Shown: positions 1 to 6,977 of the stretch, piece by piece
Position numbering within the stretch: the stretch's first letter is position 1
How the letters are laid out: each line of letters starts with the position of its first letter
DNA from: a virus
Strand: one strand, 5' to 3'
Virus record (IMG/VR): IMGVR_UViG_3300020474_000128
Location: 1 to 22,874 of that record
Length of the DNA stretch: 22,874 nucleotides
Position numbers and translations under genes: made by a program
The notes under the pieces: model-generated
What the model was told of the DNA's origin: nothing
Databases searched by the model: none
Seen by the model: the letters and a program-made list of their open reading frames with translations, nothing else

Positions 1-186
1 ATGGTATCGTGGGTTTATAATTTAGGTGGTGGAAACCTAAGCGCAAGTACTCTTTTGAAAGTACTAAACGCAGGAGACTACGACGGCGTGCCTGCTCAGA
101 TGATGAGATGGAATAAAGCAGGCGGCAAAGTGTTAGAAGGATTAACAAGGCGTAGACAAGCAGAGGCAGATTTGTTTGTAGCATGA
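1..186 (+). CDS. Endolysin, GH24 lysozyme family, C-terminal part
   Basis: The gene begins before the window; only its last 61 codons are present. The residues NLGGGNLSASTLLKVLNAGD, followed by MMRWNKAGGKVLEGLTRRR and the ending EADLF, match the C-terminal half of T4/P21-type phage lysozymes, which cleave the glycan strands of peptidoglycan. In that family this part carries the conserved S-T-L-x-K-x-L-N, R-W and GL-x-x-RR-x-x-E patterns. The catalytic Glu lies in the missing N-terminal part and cannot be checked, nor can any signal-arrest-release segment. The stop overlaps the next start (ATGA), and spanin genes follow, so this is the peptidoglycan-degrading member of the lysis cassette. The in-frame ATG at position 1 is internal, not the true start. 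Confidence 0.8.
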   Translation: MVSWVYNLGGGNLSASTLLKVLNAGDYDGVPAQMMRWNKAGGKVLEGLTRRRQAEADLFVA

Positions 187-467
187 AAGCCTTCTTCCAA
201 AAACTTAATTACTACCTTGCTAAGGTATATATGCCGATATGGAAAGTAATATTTTGGCTTTATGAGTATATTAAGTATGCATTGTTTCCTAGATATAAAC
301 TACTCGTTAGTTATAATCAGACATGGGGCGATGCAGATGACCAAGAGTTCTTAGTAAAGAAGTTTCACAAGAAACAAGAAAAATTTTTACAGTTCACAAC
401 TGATGATGATGAATTAGTAGAAATACGAGGGGCTGATGGTCTCAATTATAGGATAGAACAGTTATGA
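183..467 (+). CDS. Small membrane-associated protein in lysis cassette
   Basis: A 94-residue protein translationally coupled to the endolysin by an ATGA overlap and to the inner spanin by another. Residues about 10-36 are strongly hydrophobic and aromatic (AKVYMPIWKVIFWLYEYIKY) and could be one membrane helix or an amphipathic helix. The rest is charged and soluble, with an acidic TTDDDELVEIRG stretch. I do not recognise a family. Its place between endolysin and spanin would suit a lysis accessory protein or a single-segment holin, but only position supports that. Confidence 0.6.
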   Translation: MKAFFQKLNYYLAKVYMPIWKVIFWLYEYIKYALFPRYKLLVSYNQTWGDADDQEFLVKKFHKKQEKFLQFTTDDDELVEIRGADGLNYRIEQL

Positions 468-859
468 ATCAATTACTAATAGGAATAATTTTAGTACTTG
501 GCTTAGGAGGATATTGGTTATACAATGAAAATGTTACTCTTAAAGCCAATAACTTAGCACTAGAAGGTGCGGTTGCAACGCAGGAAGCAGCGATAAAAAA
601 TATGCAAACAGATTTTGCCTTACAGACAACCCAACTGAATGACCTGCAAAAGAAGTCTCAAGAAGCACAGAAAGAAATGAATCGATATCTCGATATCTTC
701 AAGAGACATAATTTAACTAAACTAGCGGCTGCAAAGCCTGGGTTGCTAGAACCAAGAATCAACAATGGAACGAAAGATGTATTTGACTCAATCGAAGAAA
801 TTAGTAGGACTATTGACTCTCTCGATAATGGCGTCGAGTTGCAGTCTAATCCCGACTAA
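464..859 (+). CDS. Inner-membrane spanin (Rz-like)
   Basis: This 131-residue protein has an N-terminal membrane helix (residues 4-21, LLIGIILVLGLGGYWLY) and then a long charged, heptad-rich region (about 25-85) likely to form a periplasmic coiled coil. That is the architecture of i-spanins, which pair with an outer-membrane lipoprotein to fuse the two membranes in the last step of lysis of Gram-negative hosts. The C-terminal part contains HNLTKLAAAKPGLLEPRINN, which I recall as common in marine T4-like phage proteins of this type. The gene follows the endolysin unit, and the candidate lipoprotein partner starts inside its 3' end in another frame, the classic Rz/Rz1 overlap. Its identity rests on architecture and position. 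Confidence 0.75.
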   Translation: MNQLLIGIILVLGLGGYWLYNENVTLKANNLALEGAVATQEAAIKNMQTDFALQTTQLNDLQKKSQEAQKEMNRYLDIFKRHNLTKLAAAKPGLLEPRINNGTKDVFDSIEEISRTIDSLDNGVELQSNPD

Positions 860-1166
860 ACAAATAGAAGTAACAGCAAAGCCAATGGATAGGATTATCA
901 CACAACCTGTGATGCCCCGCGAAATTGACTTGAAAGAACCTCTATGGTATGTAGTGAGTGATAAAAACATTGATGAATTCCATGACAGGTTGACGAAGGA
1001 ACATGGCCAGATAGTATTTGTAGCCATGTCAATCCCTGATTATGAGTTGATGAGTTATAATATGCAAGAATTAAAGCGATATATAACGGAACTCAAAGAG
1101 GTCGTGGTTTACTATGAAAAAGTAACAGACCCAGACGCTTTGAAAGATGAAACAGATACCAATTAA
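765..1166 (+). CDS. Outer-membrane spanin lipoprotein (Rz1-like)
   Basis: A 133-residue protein that starts inside the inner-spanin gene, in the +1 frame relative to it, and runs about 300 bases beyond its stop. The N-terminus has a basic patch (QSKKL), a hydrophobic core (VGLLTLSIM) and a lipobox-like A-S-S-C with Cys26, the pattern of a signal peptidase II substrate. The start may be ATG 765 or ATG 777; both keep the signal peptide. The mature part includes a proline-containing stretch and a C-terminal helical region. It is longer than classical Rz1 proteins (about 60 residues). Together with the upstream coiled-coil membrane protein it makes a convincing two-component spanin. Confidence 0.7.
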   Translation: MERKMYLTQSKKLVGLLTLSIMASSCSLIPTKQIEVTAKPMDRIITQPVMPREIDLKEPLWYVVSDKNIDEFHDRLTKEHGQIVFVAMSIPDYELMSYNMQELKRYITELKEVVVYYEKVTDPDALKDETDTN

Positions 1167-1800
1167 AAATATAAAATTATTGAGAAAACTCGATAGTTTT
1201 GCAACAAATTTATATAAATTACCTCACACATTTGAGGCTTTACCAAAACCAGATTTAACATTTGCCACACTCAAGACCTTGATGGCAGATGAGAAGTTTG
1301 TAGGATACCCTAAACAACATAATTACCAATCTTATGAGGGAGAAGTAGTACCAGTACAAGCTGGTATGAATAAGAAAAGACTAAGAACAGAGAAGTACTT
1401 TTTCTTAAAACTCTTTCAATATGGTATGGGAGAACACTTCCAGCAACACCCTAATTGGTATTATGATACATTGACAGTTATGCCCCCACGCTGGGGACAT
1501 ACAGGGTGGCACAACTCTAAAAATAAAGGCAGACATTACATCAGATTTATTCATAACACAGGTAGTGGTTATTCAATATCAGTAAAAGATAAAAAGTCTA
1601 CTACTGTTAATGACCAATGGAGAGGCAATGTAGGTGCAGGAAACTGGACTTGCGTTAGTGGAACAATGGGCAAAAACGGAAAGACATGGTTTGCTGACCA
1701 CAACACAGGTGGTTGGCCTAGAGTAGTAATAGATGTAAGCATACCAGAAAAGTACACCTCTGAGTTGGAGGGTGCTATTAAATTTATAACCACGTACTGA
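1147..1800 (+). CDS. Putative double-stranded beta-helix protein, 2OG-oxygenase-like
   Basis: A 217-residue protein overlapping the end of the spanin gene by 20 bases. The middle shows GHTGWHNSKNKGRHYIRF, then GSGYS, then W(F)ADHNTGG and PRVVIDVSI. This order of a GWH-N motif, a G-R-x-Y-I strand and a late H...R-V-V strand resembles phage 2OG/Fe(II) proteins with GWHTNS-type sites. A normal H-x-D iron pair is not evident: H-N-S takes its place, so the protein may be a divergent or non-catalytic double-stranded beta-helix. Three clear oxygenases lie just downstream, which makes the reading more attractive. An unrelated unknown family remains possible. Confidence 0.4.
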   Translation: MKQIPIKNIKLLRKLDSFATNLYKLPHTFEALPKPDLTFATLKTLMADEKFVGYPKQHNYQSYEGEVVPVQAGMNKKRLRTEKYFFLKLFQYGMGEHFQQHPNWYYDTLTVMPPRWGHTGWHNSKNKGRHYIRFIHNTGSGYSISVKDKKSTTVNDQWRGNVGAGNWTCVSGTMGKNGKTWFADHNTGGWPRVVIDVSIPEKYTSELEGAIKFITTY

Positions 1801-1803
1801 TGA

Positions 1804-2355
1804 ATGAACTTTTATCCTTTTTATGACCTAAGCAAACAAGCTTTACGCTACATGAACCCAGAGAACGATTGGAGGTTTATCCATGCCGACTCTTATGGTT
1901 TATACAATCTTTTACCCAACTTCATATACACTTCTAGTTTCCCGCCCTGGGAGTTCTATAAAGACCGACTTTTTACTGAAATAAGAAATCATATAGGTTT
2001 ATCTACCGCAATTATATCCAACTTGACTTTAGTTAGAGCAACAGAACATACCATATGCCATGAAATGAAAAAACATACAGGCATAATTATGGTAAGCGGA
2101 GAAGCTTACGCAGCAATTTATAGTGGAGACTATGATGGTAGTGTAAAACTTGCTAAAAGAGCAATTGGAATGCATGCTCCTCACTTAAATCATTGGCATA
2201 ATTATGATGCTTTTGGTTTCAATGTAGACCCAGACAAAGTATTATTTCCAGGCGCAAGACCTCTCAACTTCTATCCAAAGCCAGGTGCTGTATTTTATTA
2301 TTTCAAGATAGATGATAAGTGGCTAGAACAACAAGGGATAAAAGATGACAAGTAA
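1804..2355 (+). CDS. Conserved-looking protein of unknown function
   Basis: A 183-residue soluble protein that I do not recognise. It is rich in aromatic residues and histidines, with MHAPHLNHWHNYDAFGF near residues 120-140 and FPGARPLNFYPKPGAVFYYF near the C-terminus. The clustered His and Tyr residues could bind metal or ligand, but no named motif is visible. No signal peptide or membrane segment is seen. The start is the ATG at 1804, three bases past the preceding stop; an out-of-frame ATG at 1800 is ignored. It overlaps the glycosyltransferase gene downstream by 11 bases, so the two are probably co-translated. Confidence 0.6.
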   Translation: MNFYPFYDLSKQALRYMNPENDWRFIHADSYGLYNLLPNFIYTSSFPPWEFYKDRLFTEIRNHIGLSTAIISNLTLVRATEHTICHEMKKHTGIIMVSGEAYAAIYSGDYDGSVKLAKRAIGMHAPHLNHWHNYDAFGFNVDPDKVLFPGARPLNFYPKPGAVFYYFKIDDKWLEQQGIKDDK

Positions 2356-3169
2356 AAAACAAATAGAAAAAGCACAAGTTAATGATACTCCTACAAGAGA
2401 AGAGCCGATCAGAATATTTGTAGGAACTTCTGAATGGGAAGATAGGTGGATAGAGAGAATATTAGTATATACTTTATTACAAAATACCGATAGAAAACTA
2501 GAGATTACAATGATGCGACCAAGTATGTTTCCAGATTGGAACAAGAATGGTTGGGGAACGCCATTCACATGTTTTAGGTATGCTATCCCCTCGCTATGTA
2601 ATTGGCAAGGTCGAGCAATCTATATGGACTGCGACCAAATGAACTTCAGAGATATTGGAGAACTATATGATGTAGACTTAGGCGACTGTGCTTTTGGTAT
2701 GGTTTGGGACACATTAAATATGAATCCAAAAGAGTTTGAAGGTACAGAGTACGAAAGAGGTTGGTTTAGTGATAGTGTAATTGTGATGGATTGTAAAAAA
2801 GCAGCCCAATACATAGACCCAATTGAAAATATAGCAAACTGTGATTGGGGTTATAAAAATGTATTCAGTAAAAAGATTGGAAGCCCTTACAGAGATAAGG
2901 TAGAAGATAAGATAATAAAAAGATTAGACGCAAGATGGAACTCTTTTGATGGCTATGTTACAGACGGAGAATCTCCAGATAGACAACAGCAACAACAGTA
3001 TGATATGGACGATATTTATCATCTACATTTTACTTCGTTGAGTTCACAAATTTGGCACCCCAAGTACTCTCCTCATGGAAAAGCTTCTTATAAGAGGAAA
3101 GACATAGCAACGAATCTATGGAAGACAGCGTTTAAAGTACAAGAACTAAAAGAAATATTTACTGACTGA
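2345..3169 (+). CDS. Glycosyltransferase, GT-A fold, GT8-like
   Basis: A 274-residue protein with the order expected of a GT8-type enzyme that moves a sugar from a nucleotide-sugar donor. It has an N-terminal IRIFVGTSEWEDR strand, a T-x-F-T-C-F-R-Y-A-I-P segment (about 74-82), then AIYMDCDQMN with D95-x-D97 as the likely metal-binding DxD motif, and a late HLHFTSLSSQIWHP region that may supply the C-terminal metal-binding His. A glutamine run (Q5) near residue 217 is a small low-complexity patch. Its neighbours are oxygenases, so it may act in a modification pathway for a protein, glycan or DNA base. The acceptor cannot be told from sequence. Confidence 0.7.
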   Translation: MTSKKQIEKAQVNDTPTREEPIRIFVGTSEWEDRWIERILVYTLLQNTDRKLEITMMRPSMFPDWNKNGWGTPFTCFRYAIPSLCNWQGRAIYMDCDQMNFRDIGELYDVDLGDCAFGMVWDTLNMNPKEFEGTEYERGWFSDSVIVMDCKKAAQYIDPIENIANCDWGYKNVFSKKIGSPYRDKVEDKIIKRLDARWNSFDGYVTDGESPDRQQQQQYDMDDIYHLHFTSLSSQIWHPKYSPHGKASYKRKDIATNLWKTAFKVQELKEIFTD

Positions 3170-3708
3170 TGATACAAGAGTACGACAGATTACCAGAAGA
3201 ATTACTAGATATATGTAAAAATACATTTAAGACACATTTAGGTATAGAAGGACACACAGGAAAAGGATTAGACCACAGTTTTAGAAAGACTGAGTGCAGA
3301 TACATACAAAGAGCAAAACGAGTAGGTGCTCCACAGCCAAGAGGCATACAGTTAATGGAAGAGTGGATAAACGAACAAGGGTACGAATATACTCCAGAGA
3401 TACTACAAATAGCCCGATATCACGAAGGGCATTTTTATAAGTGGCATACTGACGGAGATGGTAGAGGATATAGAAAATTATCTTTATCTTGCTTACTCAA
3501 TGACCCTAGCGAATTTGATGGTGGAGAGATGGAATTTAAAATGCCAAACAGAGCCCACCCAGGCGGTTTAATTATGCAAGGACAAAAAACAAGTATGAAA
3601 ATGAAAGAGGGTTGTCCTATAGTATTTATGCCTAATTTAGAACACCAAGTATTACCAGTACTAAGAGGACAAAGAGATAGTTTAGTAGTCTGGTTTTTAG
3701 AGAAGTGA
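3169..3708 (+). CDS. 2OG/Fe(II) oxygenase, prolyl 4-hydroxylase type
   Basis: A 179-residue enzyme with a complete iron and cofactor site: H93-T-D95 in YKWHTDGDG, the distal H159 in NLEHQVLPV, and R169 positioned to bind the far carboxylate of 2-oxoglutarate. The stretch LSLSCLLNDPSEFDGGEMEF is the typical core strand between them. Such enzymes hydroxylate prolyl or other residues, or small molecules, using O2 and 2-oxoglutarate. The start ATG at 3169 overlaps the glycosyltransferase stop by one base, and the stop overlaps the next oxygenase gene (GTGA), so the set is translationally coupled. The substrate is unknown. Confidence 0.88.
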   Translation: MIQEYDRLPEELLDICKNTFKTHLGIEGHTGKGLDHSFRKTECRYIQRAKRVGAPQPRGIQLMEEWINEQGYEYTPEILQIARYHEGHFYKWHTDGDGRGYRKLSLSCLLNDPSEFDGGEMEFKMPNRAHPGGLIMQGQKTSMKMKEGCPIVFMPNLEHQVLPVLRGQRDSLVVWFLEK

Positions 3709-4244
3709 AAGGATTTAAGTTATATAAAAATTTTATTACTGATGAAGAATGTGAAGCAGTAATAAATTCATGTAATAGAAAAGAAACAGACCACCTACAA
3801 AATAGATATGAGATACAAGAGTTTGATGTACCACAATCAGTACTAGATAAATCTCAGGAAATACTAGGTGAGGAAAAGATTATAGCAACTAGGGTACAAT
3901 GCTACGAAGTAGGGCAAAGTTTTGCTCCACATAGAGATGCAGTATGGTATTCGCGAGATGGACAAGAAACAAAAGGACATCATGTTGTGAAACGAAATAG
4001 AAACTTAAGTATATCTATTTTACTAAATGATGACTTTGAAGGTGGTAGACTGATGATTGAAGGAGAGGACTGCAAGTTAGAGAAAGGCGATGCAGTATTA
4101 TTCTCAGCAATGGCTCTACATTGGGTAGAAGGAATATGGGAAGGAATTAGATACGCAGTTGCTGTATGGAGTGGCGACTGGGGATTTAATGAAATTTCAA
4201 AGCGAGAAGAACGAAGACAAAGCGAATTACAAGACAAGTTATGA
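3705..4244 (+). CDS. 2OG/Fe(II) oxygenase, second tandem copy
   Basis: A 179-residue oxygenase starting at GTG 3705, which overlaps the previous stop as GTGA. The site is complete: H76-R-D78 in FAPHRDAVWY, H139 in MALHWVEG and R149 in GIRYAVAVW. The core strand is LSISILLNDDFEGG. It has the same length as its upstream neighbour but differs greatly in sequence, so it is not a recent duplicate. The C-terminus ends in a charged helix (SKREERRQSELQDKL). It resembles the 2OG-Fe(II) enzymes common in marine phages; no substrate is predicted. Confidence 0.87.
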   Translation: MKGFKLYKNFITDEECEAVINSCNRKETDHLQNRYEIQEFDVPQSVLDKSQEILGEEKIIATRVQCYEVGQSFAPHRDAVWYSRDGQETKGHHVVKRNRNLSISILLNDDFEGGRLMIEGEDCKLEKGDAVLFSAMALHWVEGIWEGIRYAVAVWSGDWGFNEISKREERRQSELQDKL

Positions 4245-4969
4245 AACTACATGAATTATTAAAAATGCCATTCGAAGATTTTCTTGAAAAGCGAAAAGAA
4301 AAAGTATGGTTTGTAGTAAAGGGCATGGGTGAAAAAAGATTCCATGACTATTTTAGCTGGGAAGAAGCCGACCAGTATTTAAACTCCTATGGCTTATCTG
4401 GGCATAATCGTATGCCACAACTACAGATAATAGACAAGAACACAGGCAGAAAATACTGCCACAAAAAAGAAAGATACAAATTACAAAAGAGAGAAATCTT
4501 TACAAAATGGTGGGAAGGTAGTAGTTTCGTACTAACCCTTGCAGAGTTTTTGAACAAACAACTCTGGAAACAATGTGAAGATTTTGAAGAGTACTTCGGA
4601 AGAGGTCAGTCGAATATTTATATGTCTAGTCAGAAAAAGGCTAGATGTTTTCCTGTTCATGCTGATACTACGGAGAACTTTCTGTTCCATGTTAGGGGAA
4701 CAGTTCGGTGGTATATTTATAATGAAACCGAACATGATTGTAAACCTGACGAGGCAACAGTAGACAAAGTGATAGATTTAGAAGAGGGAGACCTTTTGTA
4801 TCTACCACCGAAACTTTATCATAGGGTAGAGACCCTAGGCCCAAGAATATCAATCTCTTTCCACTTTCACCCACCTAAGTGTGACTGGTGTGGTGTAGAC
4901 CACGAAGAGCACCCTGGTAAGGTATGGAGAGAAGAATGGTTGGATTGGATTGGAGATATAAATGGCTGA
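4241..4969 (+). CDS. JmjC/cupin-like 2OG oxygenase (Cupin_4/Cupin_8 type)
   Basis: A 242-residue protein coupled to the oxygenase upstream by an ATGA overlap. The C-terminal half shows a JmjC-like site: FPVHADTTENFLFHVRG with H140-x-D142, and LEEGDLLYLPPKLYHRVE with H194. The segment FHVRGTVRWYIYN matches the L-x-G-x-K/R-x-W strand of ribosomal-oxygenase-like cupins. A late C-x-x-C (CDWC, followed by H and H) could be a structural metal site. Family members hydroxylate protein side chains such as His or Arg in ribosomal proteins. It is the third consecutive oxygenase, from a different subfamily than the two before it. Confidence 0.78.
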   Translation: MKLHELLKMPFEDFLEKRKEKVWFVVKGMGEKRFHDYFSWEEADQYLNSYGLSGHNRMPQLQIIDKNTGRKYCHKKERYKLQKREIFTKWWEGSSFVLTLAEFLNKQLWKQCEDFEEYFGRGQSNIYMSSQKKARCFPVHADTTENFLFHVRGTVRWYIYNETEHDCKPDEATVDKVIDLEEGDLLYLPPKLYHRVETLGPRISISFHFHPPKCDWCGVDHEEHPGKVWREEWLDWIGDING

Positions 4970-5333
4970 CGAAAGATTTAGCGGTGATATGTCACGAAAC
5001 GAAGTTGAAATAGACTTAAATAAGTTCATGGAACTCGTTACTGAAAATAGCAATCTTAAAGCTAAGATTGTAGAAATGGAAGCAAACAAGGAGCCAGATA
5101 ATCCATGGCAACGTTGGATATTCTTGTCTAACATGATTGACGCATGGAGAATCTTCCCAAGAGCTTTCCTTTCAATTTATATATTCTTACTTTACTATTC
5201 CACAATGTGGTTTATGAATTTGCCAGACCCAACACTTGAGCAATCAGGTTTAATCAGTATCATTGTTGGTGCAGGTGCTGCATGGTTTGGCTTATACGCT
5301 GGAACAGCGAAAGATAAGATAAACAGTAAGTAG
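4962..5333 (+). CDS. Holin-like membrane protein
   Basis: A 123-residue protein with an N-terminal charged coiled-coil region (about 14-42) and two membrane segments: about 64-86 (IFPRAFLSIYIFLLYYSTMWF) and about 96-113 (GLISIIVGAGAAWFGLY). The GAGAAWFGLY motif after a short P-D-P-T-x-E-Q turn is one I associate with small two-segment phage proteins annotated as holins. Lysis genes lie upstream, with the oxygenase cluster between. It overlaps the JmjC gene by 8 bases and ends the operon, just before the promoter at 5349. Holin function is inferred. Confidence 0.6.
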   Translation: MADERFSGDMSRNEVEIDLNKFMELVTENSNLKAKIVEMEANKEPDNPWQRWIFLSNMIDAWRIFPRAFLSIYIFLLYYSTMWFMNLPDPTLEQSGLISIIVGAGAAWFGLYAGTAKDKINSK

Positions 5334-5348
5334 TTATTAAACGAACTT

Positions 5349-5388
5349 AAAAATAGTTCTTGACACGACTTCAAATTTTATGTATAAT
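5349..5388 (+). promoter_or_regulatory. Sigma70-type promoter P1
   Basis: An A tract (5349-5353) and TAGTTC lead into TTGACA at 5360-5365. A 17-bp spacer follows, then TATAAT at 5383-5388 within TATAATATACA. Both hexamers are perfect consensus. The predicted transcription start is near 5395, about 220 bases ahead of the first good start codon, so the transcript has a long leader. Confidence 0.9.
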
Positions 5389-5406
5389 ATACATAATAAA
5401 AAAATA

Positions 5407-5428
5407 AAACTATAAATAAATATAGTTT
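5407..5428 (+). repeat. 8-bp inverted repeat at the 5' end of the P1 transcript
   Basis: AAACTATA (5407-5414) and TATAGTTT (5421-5428) are perfect reverse complements around a 6-base AATAAA loop. The hairpin lies 10-15 bases from the predicted RNA 5' end and could shield the transcript from 5' decay or form the first domain of the structured leader. All but one of its pairs are A-U, so it is weak alone. Confidence 0.5.
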
Positions 5429-5437
5429 GAGCAGTTT

Positions 5438-5604
5438 GGATACTCTCCTCAGGAAAAGTAAACAGAGGCTTTGCAGGGCAACCTTAATTCTAGCATAAGC
5501 GTGTGAACGCTATATAAGTAAATAACACAGCAAAGAGATAAAAAAGGTTAATGGCGAAGATTATGTATAACCCTACGGGGATTGAGGGGAGTATCCTTCT
5601 TTTT
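5438..5604 (+). ncRNA. Structured leader RNA or small RNA of unknown class
   Basis: GGATACTCTCCTC (5438-5450) pairs with GAGGGGAGTATCC (5584-5596) over 13 continuous pairs with one G-U, enclosing 133 bases. Inside are AGCGT-GUGA-ACGCT (5498-5511), a 5-bp stem closed by a GNRA loop, and CCC-UACG-GGG (5571-5580), closed by a UNCG loop. Further candidate pairings are CTTTGC/GCAAAG (5469-5474 with 5530-5535) and AACCTT/AAGGTT (5480-5485 with 5544-5549); together these two would make a pseudoknot. The closing helix is followed by TTCTTTTT (5597-5604), as in an intrinsic terminator. It may be a small RNA of about 200 bases from P1 or a regulated leader of the gene at 5615. I do not recognise it as tmRNA, RNase P, 6S RNA or a known riboswitch. 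Confidence 0.65.
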
Positions 5605-5614
5605 AGGAGCGATT

Positions 5615-5854
5615 ATGGCAGACGAAGTCATAAGACAAAATATAGTAGAAGATAGCGGACTAAGAACATACGAGATAGATGGTATGCGAGTTACTATGCC
5701 CAGCGATTGGGACGACGATAAGAAACAAGCATGGTTAGAAAAAGCTCGTGTGGATATGCATCTTCGCAGAAACTTAAAGATGATTAGAAAAGATGGCAGT
5801 CAAGCAGTGCTTGGCAGAGCTTTCCGTCAGCACGGAGATGACAATGACAGTTGA
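5615..5854 (+). CDS. Small acidic/basic protein of unknown function
   Basis: A 79-residue protein starting at ATG 5615, preceded by AGGAG (5605-5609) at a good spacing. An upstream in-frame TTG at 5582 lies inside the closing helix of the leader RNA and has no ribosome site, so it is rejected. The sequence begins MADEVIRQNIVEDSGLRTYE, with an S-D-W-D-D-D-K-K motif mid-protein and a basic stretch HLRRNLKMIRK. No domain is recognised. It is the first gene after P1 and is the one the structured leader would control. Confidence 0.65.
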   Translation: MADEVIRQNIVEDSGLRTYEIDGMRVTMPSDWDDDKKQAWLEKARVDMHLRRNLKMIRKDGSQAVLGRAFRQHGDDNDS

Positions 5855-6062
5855 AGTGGCGATGGAAAATATTATCGGAGTATTAGACGACACAATGGAC
5901 ACAATGCACAAAAGCGAAGTGTTGAGGAACAATCTTGTACAGCAACAGATAGAAATTGAGAAACAGATATCGTTGCTTGAAGGACAACTTCAACGCCAAA
6001 AAGAGTACCTTGCCAAAATAGAAGGCGGGTTAGATGTATTAGATGAACTAGCCAAGAAATGA
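5844..6062 (+). CDS. Small coiled-coil protein
   Basis: A 72-residue protein read from ATG 5844, which sits six bases after GGAG (5834-5837). A farther upstream ATG at 5793 is less likely because it lies deep in the previous gene without a ribosome site. It overlaps the previous gene by 11 bases. The segment from about residue 25 to the end (VLRNNLVQQQIEIEKQISLLEG onward, given here in part) is a continuous heptad-like helix rich in Q, E, K and L. It probably oligomerises or binds a partner; the function is unknown. Confidence 0.6.
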   Translation: MTVEVAMENIIGVLDDTMDTMHKSEVLRNNLVQQQIEIEKQISLLEGQLQRQKEYLAKIEGGLDVLDELAKK

Positions 6063-6706
6063 TTTGGGTAGTAGATGACTTCTATCCTAATCCTGATGAG
6101 ATTCGAAAGAAAGCACTCAGGTTAGATTTTTGGAGAGGCACATCTAAGAAACAAAAAGCAAAGATATTTCACCCAGGCCACAGAGCTATTCCAAATAGAC
6201 AATGGTGGTGGGAAAATAGAATTTACTTACGCAATCGTTGGAAGGACATAGCAAATGTTCAAGTGCATGATTTTGAAAGTATGAAATCGAGTTGTGCGTT
6301 TAACTTAGGATTTAAAGAAAAACAAAATAGATTTAACTGGCTTCACTCTGATGCTCAGTTTGAACCTAATACTTGTATGTATGCTTGTGTTATATATTTA
6401 ACACCAAATCCACCTCCGAATACAGGAACTCTGTTATTAGAAAGTCCAACAGGAAGTATCTATGATGAGAAGAAGTCAGGTAAATGGAAGAAGCCAGATA
6501 CCGTTTTTCAAGGAAACTTCTTTGACTACCCAGTTAGTGAACGATATAAAGTACACACTAAAGTAGAAAATAGATACAATCGTTTAATTATGTATGATGC
6601 TCGTATGCTACACGCTCCAGAAGATGCTGGCTTTGGCGATACCAAAGAAACTGCTAGATTAACACAAATAGGATTTTGGTATGGAGAAGATAGACTACAA
6701 ATTTAA
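6059..6706 (+). CDS. 2OG-oxygenase-like protein, DUF6445 type
   Basis: A 215-residue protein starting at an ATGA overlap. The N-terminus IWVVDDFYPNPDEIRKKAL is the hallmark of the DUF6445 group of oxygenase-like proteins. A complete-looking site follows: H96-S-D98 in WLHSDAQF, H185 in MLHAPEDAGFG and R200 in ETARLTQIGFW. The central YACVIYLTPNPPPNTGT matches the strand and turn seen in this group. It is the fourth clear oxygenase-fold protein in the window, separated from the earlier three by the structured-leader promoter. The substrate is unknown. Confidence 0.72.
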   Translation: MIWVVDDFYPNPDEIRKKALRLDFWRGTSKKQKAKIFHPGHRAIPNRQWWWENRIYLRNRWKDIANVQVHDFESMKSSCAFNLGFKEKQNRFNWLHSDAQFEPNTCMYACVIYLTPNPPPNTGTLLLESPTGSIYDEKKSGKWKKPDTVFQGNFFDYPVSERYKVHTKVENRYNRLIMYDARMLHAPEDAGFGDTKETARLTQIGFWYGEDRLQI

Positions 6707-6977
6707 TGAGGATACTGCACTAGAAGTTGTAAAGTCATATATAGATAAAACTTATGAACAACATTATGCAAAGGGTAAAATTCAGTCAACTGAGTTTGTA
6801 TTCGATGCAGAGCATGGAGAAGGGTTTTGTATTGGCAATATAATAAAGTATGCTCAGCGATATGGGAAGAAACAGGGACATAACCCTGTCGACTTAATGA
6901 AGATTATTCACTACGCAGTTATGCTCTATGGCATGAAACATACCAAAGTAGTAGACGGAGAAGAATATGGCGCTTAG
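6681..6977 (+). CDS. DUF3310-like small phage protein
   Basis: A 98-residue protein overlapping the previous gene by 26 bases. The motif FCIGNIIKYAQRYGKKQGHN followed by DLMKIIHYAVML matches the G-N-x-x-K-Y-x-x-R...D-L-x-K-x-x-x-Y pattern of the DUF3310/SaV-like family found in many phages, sometimes annotated as nucleotide-kinase-like without proof. The N-terminal 30 residues are helical and charged. Its biochemical role is not known. Confidence 0.6.
   Translation: MEKIDYKFNEDTALEVVKSYIDKTYEQHYAKGKIQSTEFVFDAEHGEGFCIGNIIKYAQRYGKKQGHNPVDLMKIIHYAVMLYGMKHTKVVDGEEYGA

Noticed and set aside
788-1027. Minus-strand open frames throughout the window, such as 788-1027 and 14975-15283
   Set aside because: All are shadows of well-supported + strand genes, with no ribosome sites, promoters or recognisable domains.
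5438-5604. Assignment of the structured RNA as tmRNA, RNase P RNA, SRP RNA or a self-cleaving ribozyme
   Set aside because: The hallmark conserved segments of these classes are not visible and the size does not fit tmRNA or RNase P.
5551-5655. A 34-codon reading frame (M-A-K-I-M-Y-N-P...) overlapping the 5615 gene start, as a possible leader peptide
   Set aside because: It runs through the structured RNA, its ribosome site is weak, and the product looks like random translation. Not excluded, but the RNA structure explains the stretch better.
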